Notes under the pieces: generated by a model
Told to the model about the DNA's origin: nothing
Seen by the model: the letters and a program-made list of their open reading frames with translations, nothing else
Database searches by the model: none
Program-made: the position numbers and the translations under genes
Shown here: positions 8,266 to 14,421 of the stretch, piece by piece
Numbering within the stretch: position 1 is the first letter of the stretch
Layout of the letters: each line of letters starts with the position of its first letter
NCBI GenBank assembly: GCA_003158675.1
Contig: PMKN01000056.1
Span: 424-37,849 of the forward strand
DNA from: Chloroflexota bacterium
Lineage (GTDB): Bacteria; Chloroflexota; Limnocylindria; Limnocylindrales; CSP1-4
DNA: 37,426 nt
Direction: 5' to 3'

Positions 8266-8650
8266 GCGGACCTCCGTGCGTAGTCGTTCATGTGGTCGTG
8301 CGACCTGGATGTACCCGATCTTCCAGGGCCCAGTGGACCGGCTGCTTCGGGCGCGGGCCCGAACTGCCGATGCCGGCGGCCAGGCGCCTGCGATCTTGCG
8401 TCAGCAGAGTATGCCATGACGGTGGACCGGCGCGCCGGCGCGACTGGCCACCGCCGCTGAGTGCTTCGCGTTGCGGGCCTAGCGCCATGCGCCGAAGCCG
8501 GGTCGGCAGCGGCAGAGCTGGCGCTATACTCGCGAGGCTGGCAAGCCGGGCCATAAGGCCGCGCGGAGCGGCTTTCCGGCCCGCGCGAGCGCCTTCGGCA
8601 GAGCGGCCGCCTTGCCGCAACGACCCGCCGGCAGTTGGGAGGTAGGTCTG
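8266..8650. other. Divergent intergenic region before purH (385 bp)
   Basis: This gap separates the minus-strand membrane protein from purH. It contains a -10 box for purH at 8525-8530 and a GC-rich leader of about 120 nt (8531-8650) with self-complementary GCCGGGCC/GGCCCGCG segments that could fold. No known purine riboswitch core is recognisable and no convincing gene is seen. Confidence 0.5.
8525..8530 (+). promoter_or_regulatory. -10 box TATACT upstream of purH
   Basis: TATACT within GGCGCTATACTCG has five of six consensus bases. No clear -35 is seen at the expected spacing. It would produce a leader of about 115 nt before the GTG at 8651. Confidence 0.4.
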
Positions 8651-10198
8651 GTGCGAGCCCTGCTCTCGGTGGCCAACCGCGAGGGCATCGGTTCATTCGC
8701 CCGCGATCTGGTCTCGCTCGGCGTCGAGATATTCGCCACGGAGGGGACCCGTGAGCACCTCGCCGGTGAGGGCGTGGCCGTGCGGTCCGTCTCCGAGTTG
8801 ACCGGCGCGGAGTCCATCGCGGGCGGCCAGGTCAAGACGCTGCATCCCGCAATCTACGCCGCTATCCTCGCGCGCCGCGACCAACCCGAGGAAATCGCGG
8901 AACTGGCGGCCAAGGGGATCGGCCTGATCGATGTCGTGGCGGTCAACGTCAACCGCTTCGCCCCGCAAGTTGGGGCCCGCCTCGTGCCGATCGACGAAGC
9001 CATCGAGATGATCGACGTTGGCGGCGCCGCCCTCCTTGCCGCGGCGGCCCGCAACTATGCCGGCGTCGCCGCGATCGCCAACCCCGCCCGATACGGCGAC
9101 GTGATCGCCGAGATCCGCGCCCGTGGATCTGTCTCAGCCGAATTGCGCCAGGCTCTCGCGGCCGAGGCCTATGGGCTCGTCGCGGCGTATCACGCGGAGG
9201 TCGCGGCTTACCTCTACAACGTCTGCGGCCAAGCCTTCCCGAACCGCCTGGCGATGGTCCTGGAGAAAGTGGACGATCTGCGCTACGGCGAGAACCCCAC
9301 GCAGCCGGCCGCCTTCTACCGCGAGACGACGCACCGAGCCGGGACCCTGGCCGACGCCGCTCAGCTTCAGGGCTCGCGTCCATCCTTCAACGACATTCTG
9401 GACCTGGATGCGGCCTATGCGTTTGCGATGGACTTCACATCTCCGACTGCGGTGATCGTCAAGCACACGGACCCAGTGGGCCTGGCTTCCGCCGACGAGC
9501 TGGTCGAGGCGTACCGCAAGGCCCTCGAGACGGATTCGGTCTCCTGCTTCGGCGGGATCGTCGGCGTCAACCGCGATCTGGACGGCGCCACCGCTCGCGA
9601 GATTGCAGGGAATTCCTACGAGGCTGTGGTGGCTCCGTCGTTCAGCGAGGCCGCCATCGGCATCCTCGCCCAGAAGCCGCAGCTTCGCCTGCTCGCCGTG
9701 CCGCCGAGCCCGAGCGACGGTCCACGCGACTACGGCATCGCCAACCTCGACTTCAAGCGCATCGCCGGCGGGCTGCTCGTCGAGGCGAAGGACGAGCTGG
9801 GGCTCGACAAGACACAACTTCATGTGGTCACGAAACGACGGCCCACGCTCGAGGAACTCACGGATTTGCTGTTCGCCTGGCGGACGGTCCGCCACGTCCG
9901 ATCCAACGCCATCGTGCTGGCACGAAATGGCGCGACGGTGGGGATCGGGGCGGCCCAGACGAGCCGCCAGATGGCCGTGGAGATCGCCCTGCGGCGAGCG
10001 GGGGATCGGGCGAGGCTGTCGGTCATGGCCAGCGACGCCTACTTTCCGTTCCCCGACGGGATCCAATTCGCGGCCCAGGCCGGAGTCACCGCGATCATCC
10101 AGCCGGGTGGCTCGCTCCGTGACGAGATGGCCATCGAGGTCGCCGACCGCCACCACATGGCGATGGTCTTCACGGGGCGGCGCCACTTCCGCCACTAG
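8651..10198 (+). CDS. purH: Bifunctional AICAR formyltransferase / IMP cyclohydrolase
   Basis: PurH performs the last two steps of de novo purine synthesis: formyl transfer from 10-formyl-THF to AICAR, then ring closure to IMP. The start is the GTG at 8651, preceded by TTGGGAGGTAG; it yields MRALLSVANREGIGSFARDL, the normal PurH beginning, and a product of 515 residues, the usual size. The N-terminal cyclohydrolase domain shows EIFATEGT and GGQVKTLHP. The C-terminal formyltransferase domain shows LRYGENPTQPAAFY, FNDILDLDAA, VSCFGG, FPFPDGI and the terminal MVFTGRRHFRH. The catalytic KHxNPCG-type motif reads KHTDPVG, a deviation: the Lys-His pair is kept while Asn-Pro-Cys is Asp-Pro-Val. The gene stands alone, with no other pur genes nearby. 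Confidence 0.97.
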   Translation: MRALLSVANREGIGSFARDLVSLGVEIFATEGTREHLAGEGVAVRSVSELTGAESIAGGQVKTLHPAIYAAILARRDQPEEIAELAAKGIGLIDVVAVNVNRFAPQVGARLVPIDEAIEMIDVGGAALLAAAARNYAGVAAIANPARYGDVIAEIRARGSVSAELRQALAAEAYGLVAAYHAEVAAYLYNVCGQAFPNRLAMVLEKVDDLRYGENPTQPAAFYRETTHRAGTLADAAQLQGSRPSFNDILDLDAAYAFAMDFTSPTAVIVKHTDPVGLASADELVEAYRKALETDSVSCFGGIVGVNRDLDGATAREIAGNSYEAVVAPSFSEAAIGILAQKPQLRLLAVPPSPSDGPRDYGIANLDFKRIAGGLLVEAKDELGLDKTQLHVVTKRRPTLEELTDLLFAWRTVRHVRSNAIVLARNGATVGIGAAQTSRQMAVEIALRRAGDRARLSVMASDAYFPFPDGIQFAAQAGVTAIIQPGGSLRDEMAIEVADRHHMAMVFTGRRHFRH

Positions 10199-10202
10199 CT
10201 TC

Positions 10203-10238
10203 GGGGCGGGGCGCGGCGCGGCGCGGCGCGGCGGGCGG
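10203..10238. repeat. Low-complexity GCGGC/GCGCG repeat after purH
   Basis: About five tandem copies of GCGCG/GCGGC units follow the purH stop codon immediately. Confidence 0.7.
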
Positions 10239-10365
10239 AGCTTCCCCATTCGGCAGCCCGAGAAACGTCCATCTGGACGGGTGATCCGCTCGCGCCCGTC
10301 TTTCGTATGTATTGACGACACGCGGATCGGAGCCTGACGGGCCGATCGGTGGGTCGGAGGAAGGG

Positions 10366-10450
10366 TTGCCCGGTCCTCCGGGCAAGAACGACGGAACGGG
10401 TGACAGGCCGGAGCCCAGACAGCCGGTGAGGGGTCTGTCGCCCGTCCCGT
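10366..10450. ncRNA. Candidate structured RNA: two adjacent strong hairpins
   Basis: Hairpin 1 is perfect: TTGCCCGG (10366-10373), loop TCCT, CCGGGCAA (10378-10385). Hairpin 2 pairs ACGG (10391-10394) with CCGT (10447-10450) and ACGGGTGACAG (10396-10406) with CTGTCGCCCGT (10435-10445), with one mismatched base pair and one G-T wobble across 16 positions. Its 28-nt apical part has a competing CAGAC/GTCTG pairing (10416-10420 with 10433-10437). The strand is unknown. It does not match SRP RNA, RNase P RNA, 6S or tmRNA cores that I can recognise. It may instead act as a bidirectional transcription stop, though no U tract follows on either strand. Confidence 0.35.
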
Positions 10451-10502
10451 CTGTCTATGTCGGGCGACGCCGGGTGGAAGCGTTGGAAGCGGTGGGCGCA
10501 AC

Positions 10503-11114
10503 CTACGGGCCCAGCGCGACCCACGAACCGGACGCCGCGTCCCAGCCGGCGACCGGGCGAACGGCTGCGGTGCCTTCGATCGATTCCTGGCGAGCCCGAG
10601 CCTGTTCAACCGATTCCACCCAGCCAGGCGGGACGAGGTCCGGGTCGAGGTCCGCCAGAGGCGCGAGGACGAACAGTCGTCGGGAGACTTCCGGGTGCGG
10701 GACTTCGAGCAGGCGAGTGGCTTTGGCAGGATCGGGCGAGCGGCCCTCCGGCGGGCGTTCCACCGATACCCGCTCCTCGCCGAACAGCAGCAGGTCCAGG
10801 TCCAGTTCGCGCGGGCCGAAGCGGAATCGCTCTTGACGTCCAAAGGCCCTCTCGATCGACTTGAGGGCGAGCAGCAGCGCGATCGGGCCGGTGGCCCCGG
10901 ATCCGCCCGGACCGGCCGGCACGTCCAGGGCAACCGCGGCATTGTGGAAGTCGGGCTGGTCGTGGACCTCGACCGGGGCCGTGAGGTACAGGCGCGAGAC
11001 GCCGGCGAGACTAGCACCTGGTAAGGCCGCCAGAGCGTGAACGGCCGCGGCCAGAGTCCCGCGCGAGTCGCCGAGGTTGGATCCAAGCCCCACATACGCC
11101 CGAACCGTTGCCAT
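10503..11114 (-). CDS. folK: 2-amino-4-hydroxy-6-hydroxymethyldihydropteridine pyrophosphokinase (HPPK)
   Basis: HPPK transfers pyrophosphate from ATP to 6-hydroxymethyl-7,8-dihydropterin in folate biosynthesis. The protein is 203 residues, somewhat longer than the roughly 160-residue standard because of an acidic/Gly insertion and a C-terminal tail. Signatures seen: AYVGLGSNLGDSRGTL near the start, VEVHDQPDFHNAAVAL, and the metal/ATP-binding FRFGPRELDLDLLLFG, followed by VPHPEVSRRLFVLAPLADL. FolB and FolP are not adjacent, so the gene stands alone here. The ATG at 11114 lacks a ribosome binding site and lies 7 nt downstream of a TATACT -10 box, suggesting a leaderless transcript. Confidence 0.95.
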   Translation of the reverse strand: MATVRAYVGLGSNLGDSRGTLAAAVHALAALPGASLAGVSRLYLTAPVEVHDQPDFHNAAVALDVPAGPGGSGATGPIALLLALKSIERAFGRQERFRFGPRELDLDLLLFGEERVSVERPPEGRSPDPAKATRLLEVPHPEVSRRLFVLAPLADLDPDLVPPGWVESVEQARARQESIEGTAAVRPVAGWDAASGSWVALGP

Positions 11115-11121
11115 GCCATCG

Positions 11122-11127
11122 AGTATA
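11122..11127 (-). promoter_or_regulatory. -10 box TATACT, leaderless geometry, for folK
   Basis: On the minus strand TATACT ends 7 nt before the folK ATG, the normal distance from a -10 box to the transcription start. No -35 consensus is seen. Confidence 0.5.
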
Positions 11128-11228
11128 GGTTGGTGAGGTCGGCACCTTCGAGGGGTGTGGTTGCGGCCGCGCCGGAAAGTCGTCCAGCCGACTCGGGCTT
11201 GCGCGTGCTATCCTCCACCGTCTGCGCT

Positions 11229-11305
11229 GGGCTCGTGGTGTAGCGGCCTAACATGCCAGCCTGTCACGCTGGAGACCGCCGGTTCGAATCCGGTCGAGCC
11301 CGCCA
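11229..11305 (+). tRNA. tRNA-Asp (GTC)
   Basis: The cloverleaf is complete. The acceptor stem GGGCTCG (11229-11235) pairs with CGAGCCC (11295-11301). The D stem GTGT pairs with ACAT. The anticodon stem CCAGC/GCTGG encloses CTGTCAC, with anticodon GTC reading Asp codons. The T arm GCCGG/CCGGT encloses TTCGAAT. G73 and an encoded CCA end (11303-11305) follow. It lies between the divergent folK and the end of gatD. Confidence 0.97.
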
Positions 11306-11399
11306 TCGCCTTCATCCTGGAACCGCGCGCGGTTCCGTGCCGGCGAACCGCGCCAGCCGAACCCCGCGCCCGCCCGGCGTCGGTGCCGCCCGCGAGCCC

Positions 11400-12278
11400 C
11401 TACTTCCTCTTCAGGCCTCGAACCAGCTTGGCCGGCTCCAGCGCGGTGCGGCGGCCTCGGTTCGCCATCGCTTTGGCGAGCCCCACCTCGTGCGCCCGAA
11501 GCTCCAGCTGGTCGTCCAGCGGCGCCAGCGTGAAGGGAGCGCCCTCCGCCCGCGACACCGCGATTTCGATCAGCCGATCCGTGAGCCACGGGTTCTTGGG
11601 CAGGACGGGGCCGTGCAGGTACGTGGCGAAGACGTTCCCGGACCGCGCGCCCTCGAGGCCGTCGCGGCCGTTGTTGCCGGCTCCTGCCACGACGAGCCCG
11701 AAGGCCTCGCAGCCGGGACCGAGCGTCGTCAGGCCGGAGTGGTTCTCGAAGCCCACGACCGTGTCCGTAACGCCGTCGATCGTGACCCGGCAGGCGGCGT
11801 GCTGCATGAAGCGCTGCGGTCCGCCGCGCGTCTCCAGATCAAGGATTCCGGCCCCGATCATCTCCTCGCCCGCATTGGAAATGTAGCGGTGACCAAGCAG
11901 CTGTAGCCCCGCACAGACCGCGAAGACCAGCACGCCTTCGTCAACGGCCTCGCGCAGCGACGGCGTCTTCTTTGCGAAGTCATCCGCCGCGACCGCCATC
12001 TCGACATCCTGGCCGCCGTGGAACAGGACCACGTCGAATTTGCGGAAATCGGGCGTCTCGCCCTTCTCCACGGCCGCGACTTCCACGCGGATTCCCCGCC
12101 ACTCCGCCCGGCGCGAAATCGCGATGAGATTGCCACCGTCCCCTGCCACGTTCAGGAGAGACGGGTATAGATGGGCGATCCGGAGCGGGCGATGGTCGCG
12201 GCGCTGGGCCCTGACGCGTCTCGCATGCGGCGCGGGAGTCTGCGGCCCGGTGGCTTCGAGTGCGGTCGGTGCGGTCAT
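11400..12278 (-). CDS. gatD: Lipid II isoglutaminyl synthase, glutamine amidotransferase subunit GatD
   Basis: GatD hydrolyses glutamine and passes ammonia to MurT, which amidates the alpha-carboxyl of D-Glu in lipid II. The protein is 292 residues, with a disordered N-terminus of about 30 residues and then a class I (triad-type) glutamine amidotransferase of the CobB/CobQ-like type. Seen: RIAHLYPSLLNVAGDGGN (33-50), FHGGQDVE (86-93), the nucleophile loop VFAVCAGLQLLG with Cys122, and the catalytic histidine segment ATYLHGPVLPKNP with His222. The ATG overlaps the murT stop by four bases (12275-12278), so the two subunits are translationally coupled. The neighbour makes GatD far more likely than a cobyric acid synthase. 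Confidence 0.93.
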   Translation of the reverse strand: MTAPTALEATGPQTPAPHARRVRAQRRDHRPLRIAHLYPSLLNVAGDGGNLIAISRRAEWRGIRVEVAAVEKGETPDFRKFDVVLFHGGQDVEMAVAADDFAKKTPSLREAVDEGVLVFAVCAGLQLLGHRYISNAGEEMIGAGILDLETRGGPQRFMQHAACRVTIDGVTDTVVGFENHSGLTTLGPGCEAFGLVVAGAGNNGRDGLEGARSGNVFATYLHGPVLPKNPWLTDRLIEIAVSRAEGAPFTLAPLDDQLELRAHEVGLAKAMANRGRRTALEPAKLVRGLKRK

Positions 12279-13705
12279 ACGGTCCAGTACCTCCCGGTCC
12301 AGCCGCGGCGACGCATTTCGTTGCGCAACTCGATCAGCGGCGTGTAGCCGGACAGGACGACCAGCCGCCGACCCGATGGCAGCCCGTTGAGAGCTTCATC
12401 GAGCGCATCGCGGCGGTCCTCGATCACCGTCATCTTGCGCGGCGACAGCCCGGCGTACTTGAGTCGGTTCGCCAGCTCGTCCGCACGGAGACCGGAGACG
12501 ACCGCCCGTTCGACCTTGGGCGCCATCGATTCGAAGTCCACGTCCCACAACCAGCCAAAGTCCTCACCGTCGACCAGGGTGTTCGAAGCGGCGATCAGCA
12601 GCTGGCGCGGCTCGCCCTCGGTTGCCAGCGCGCGCAGCGTTGTGTTGTAGGAAGTCGGGTTCTTCGCGAACGCCAGCACGATCGAACGATCGTCGGCATC
12701 GATCTTCTCCAGGCGGCCGAAGGCCGGTCCGACGTCGGCCAGCGACTCGACGGCATGGTCGAGCGGGACGCCGAGGCCGACGAGGATGGCGATGGCGCCG
12801 GCCGCGTCGTAGGCGATGTGCACGCCGGACTGCGGAATATCGACCGCGATCCTGCCCGCAGGCGTGCGGATCTCGCAGCGGGTTCGATCCAGGCCGACGA
12901 CCTCGAGCGAGGTGACTGCGACGTCCAGTTCGGGCCGCTTGAAGCCGCAGGCGGCGCACCGGTAGTCGCCCATGTGCGAGAGATAGACGTGCCTGTAGGT
13001 CAGGTCCGCCTGGCAGCGCGGACAGCGGATCGTGTCGGCCGCACGGGTGATTTCGTCGGTCGAGCGGTCCAGCTCGAGGCCGAAAGTGACACGCGTGCCC
13101 TCGCGCTCGCCCGCGAGGATGGCGACCATTGGGTCGTCGCCGTTGACGACGAGGGCGGCGTCGGGCGGGAGGGCAGCTGCCACCGATTCGATCGCGTCCT
13201 TGACGGCGTAGATCTCGCCGAAGCGGTCCAGCTGATCGCGGAAGAGATCCGTCACGAGGAGCGCCCGCGGCGCCAATTCCGGGGCCACCTTGGGGAGCGC
13301 GCCCTCGTCCACCTCGACGACGAGCACACCACTCGGCAGCCGGCCGCGCAGGCTGGAGTAGCTGACCGCCAGGCTCGTGACACCCTGGACGAGGTTCGCG
13401 CCCGCCGAGTTGTGGCTGACCTCGATCCCTTCGCCGCGGAGCAACGCGGCCGTGAAACGGGCCGTGGTCGTCTTGCCGTTGCTGCCGGTGATCGCTACCA
13501 CTGGCTCGCCGCGGTCCAGGACGAGCTTGCGGAGAATCTGGGGATCCACGCGGCGGGCGACCATACCCGTGATCGCCGTGCCGCCCCCGCGCCCCGCCAG
13601 CTGAGTGGCGCGGGCGGCGGCTTTCCCGGCCGCGAGAGCCACGAAGGTGCGGAATGTGAGTGACGTGGGGGCGCCGGTGAGGCGCCGTCTGGTCTGGCTG
13701 CCCAT
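12275..13705 (-). CDS. murT: Lipid II isoglutaminyl synthase, Mur-ligase-like subunit MurT
   Basis: MurT activates D-Glu of the lipid II stem peptide with ATP and amidates it using ammonia from GatD. The protein is 476 residues. Seen: the Mur ligase P-loop ITGSNGKTTTARF (72-84), the central Mur ligase segment TDLFRDQLDRFGEI (152-165), VVNGDDPMV (186-194), and the MurT-specific zinc ribbon with Cys228, Cys231, Cys250 and Cys253 (CPRC ... CAAC). The C-terminal ADP-binding domain ends in LSGYTPLIELRNEMRRRGW. This Cys4 ribbon separates MurT from MurC-F. The gene starts 8 nt after a TACACT -10 box with no ribosome binding site. Together with gatD it forms a complete amidation operon, implying amidated peptidoglycan. 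Confidence 0.94.
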   Translation of the reverse strand: MGSQTRRRLTGAPTSLTFRTFVALAAGKAAARATQLAGRGGGTAITGMVARRVDPQILRKLVLDRGEPVVAITGSNGKTTTARFTAALLRGEGIEVSHNSAGANLVQGVTSLAVSYSSLRGRLPSGVLVVEVDEGALPKVAPELAPRALLVTDLFRDQLDRFGEIYAVKDAIESVAAALPPDAALVVNGDDPMVAILAGEREGTRVTFGLELDRSTDEITRAADTIRCPRCQADLTYRHVYLSHMGDYRCAACGFKRPELDVAVTSLEVVGLDRTRCEIRTPAGRIAVDIPQSGVHIAYDAAGAIAILVGLGVPLDHAVESLADVGPAFGRLEKIDADDRSIVLAFAKNPTSYNTTLRALATEGEPRQLLIAASNTLVDGEDFGWLWDVDFESMAPKVERAVVSGLRADELANRLKYAGLSPRKMTVIEDRRDALDEALNGLPSGRRLVVLSGYTPLIELRNEMRRRGWTGRYWTV

Positions 13706-13713
13706 CGCCGCGC

Positions 13714-13719
13714 AGTGTA
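13714..13719 (-). promoter_or_regulatory. -10 box TACACT, leaderless geometry, for murT-gatD
   Basis: On the minus strand TACACT ends 8 nt upstream of the murT ATG (13705). No Shine-Dalgarno sequence is present in the gap. Confidence 0.45.
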
Positions 13720-13757
13720 ACGGGTCGCGGCCGCGGACCGCCCAAAGAGGGGAAGAG

Positions 13758-13792
13758 GCCCCGGCCGCATGGGAGAAACAAGCGGCCGGGGC
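13758..13792 (-). terminator. Hairpin terminator after the response regulator gene
   Basis: GCCCCGGCCGC (13758-13768) pairs perfectly with GCGGCCGGGGC (13782-13792) around a 13-nt loop. On the minus strand the stem is followed by the pyrimidine-rich CTCTTCCCCTCTTT. It lies 48 bp after the receiver gene's stop. Confidence 0.65.
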
Positions 13793-13840
13793 TGGAGCGA
13801 GGGGGAACTTGTGTGTTGGCAGGCGACCGCCTGCTGCGGC

Positions 13841-14242
13841 TCAGCTTGTGATCGACCCTATCTTCGAGATCAACTCCTCGACGGGAAACGGCTTGCCGAC
13901 AAACGCTGTTCGCGGGCCGCGCAGAGCGTCCATCTTGGCGGCGACGTCGGGATGACCAGACACCACCACCACGGGCAACGCCCGATGGCGGCGCCGGAGT
14001 ATCTCGGCCAGAGTTACGCCCGTGACAGCCGGCATTTCGTAGTCCGTGACCAGCAGATCGAGAGTGGCCGGAGCCAGATCCAGGGCGGTGGCGCCGTCCG
14101 CCGCTTCGATGACGAACCAGCCACGGTGGCGCAGCGCGGTCGAGACGAGCGTCCGAACCAGCGGCTCGTCATCCACGACCAATGCCGTGCGTGCGGATCC
14201 GTTCGCGAGCGGCGACGTGGAGAACCTGGGTAGCGTTGCCAA
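13841..14242 (-). CDS. Stand-alone receiver-domain response regulator
   Basis: I chose the TTG at 14242: AGGAGA (14255-14250 on the minus strand) is 7 nt upstream, and the longer open frame above it has no homology-like content. The product is 133 residues, a single CheY-type receiver domain. Seen: the acidic pair D24-D25 (LVVDDEP), the phospho-acceptor D67 (LLVTDYEMP), the switch serine S95 (VVVVSGHPD) and the conserved K117 (FVGKPFP). There is no DNA-binding or enzymatic output domain, so it probably signals through protein contacts or acts in a phosphorelay. No histidine kinase is nearby. A hairpin terminator lies downstream. Confidence 0.87.
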   Translation of the reverse strand: MATLPRFSTSPLANGSARTALVVDDEPLVRTLVSTALRHRGWFVIEAADGATALDLAPATLDLLVTDYEMPAVTGVTLAEILRRRHRALPVVVVSGHPDVAAKMDALRGPRTAFVGKPFPVEELISKIGSITS

Positions 14243-14367
14243 GTGAACTTCTCCTGGGGCGGTCGAGCCTCTTGTCCTATGTACGTTCGTGCCGCGCCGT
14301 TCGATCACCGGTCGGGAACGCCACTTAACCGCACCGATCTTGCCTGGGGCGCCTTGGACTTCCCTGA

Positions 14368-14401
14368 ATCGAAGGACCCCTCTCTCGAGGGGTCCTTCGA
14401 T
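14368..14401. terminator. Perfect 14-bp-stem hairpin between the receiver and PT-rich genes
   Basis: ATCGAAGGACCCCT (14368-14381) and AGGGGTCCTTCGAT (14388-14401) pair perfectly around CTCTCG. It lies 20 bp past the stop of the minus-strand PT-rich gene, so it most likely terminates that transcript. The T tract is weak (GATT). Confidence 0.7.
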
Positions 14402-14421
14402 CTTTCGGGGAGGAAGCTGGG

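Larger units (their letters stand above)
10199..10502. other. Convergent purH-folK intergenic region with structured segment
   Basis: This 304-bp gap lies between two converging genes. Its left end is a GCGGC-type simple repeat; its right half holds two strong hairpins, described separately. No convincing coding region is seen, and there is no T-rich intrinsic terminator for either flanking gene. Confidence 0.5.

Noticed and set aside
10366-10450. Structured gap considered as SRP RNA, RNase P RNA or a folate riboswitch
   Set aside because: None of the conserved cores of those RNAs is present, and folK is transcribed toward this region rather than from it.
9134-11254. A 706-codon minus-strand frame across purH and folK
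   Set aside because: It is antisense to purH and out of frame with folK, with Arg/Pro-rich composition and no domain.
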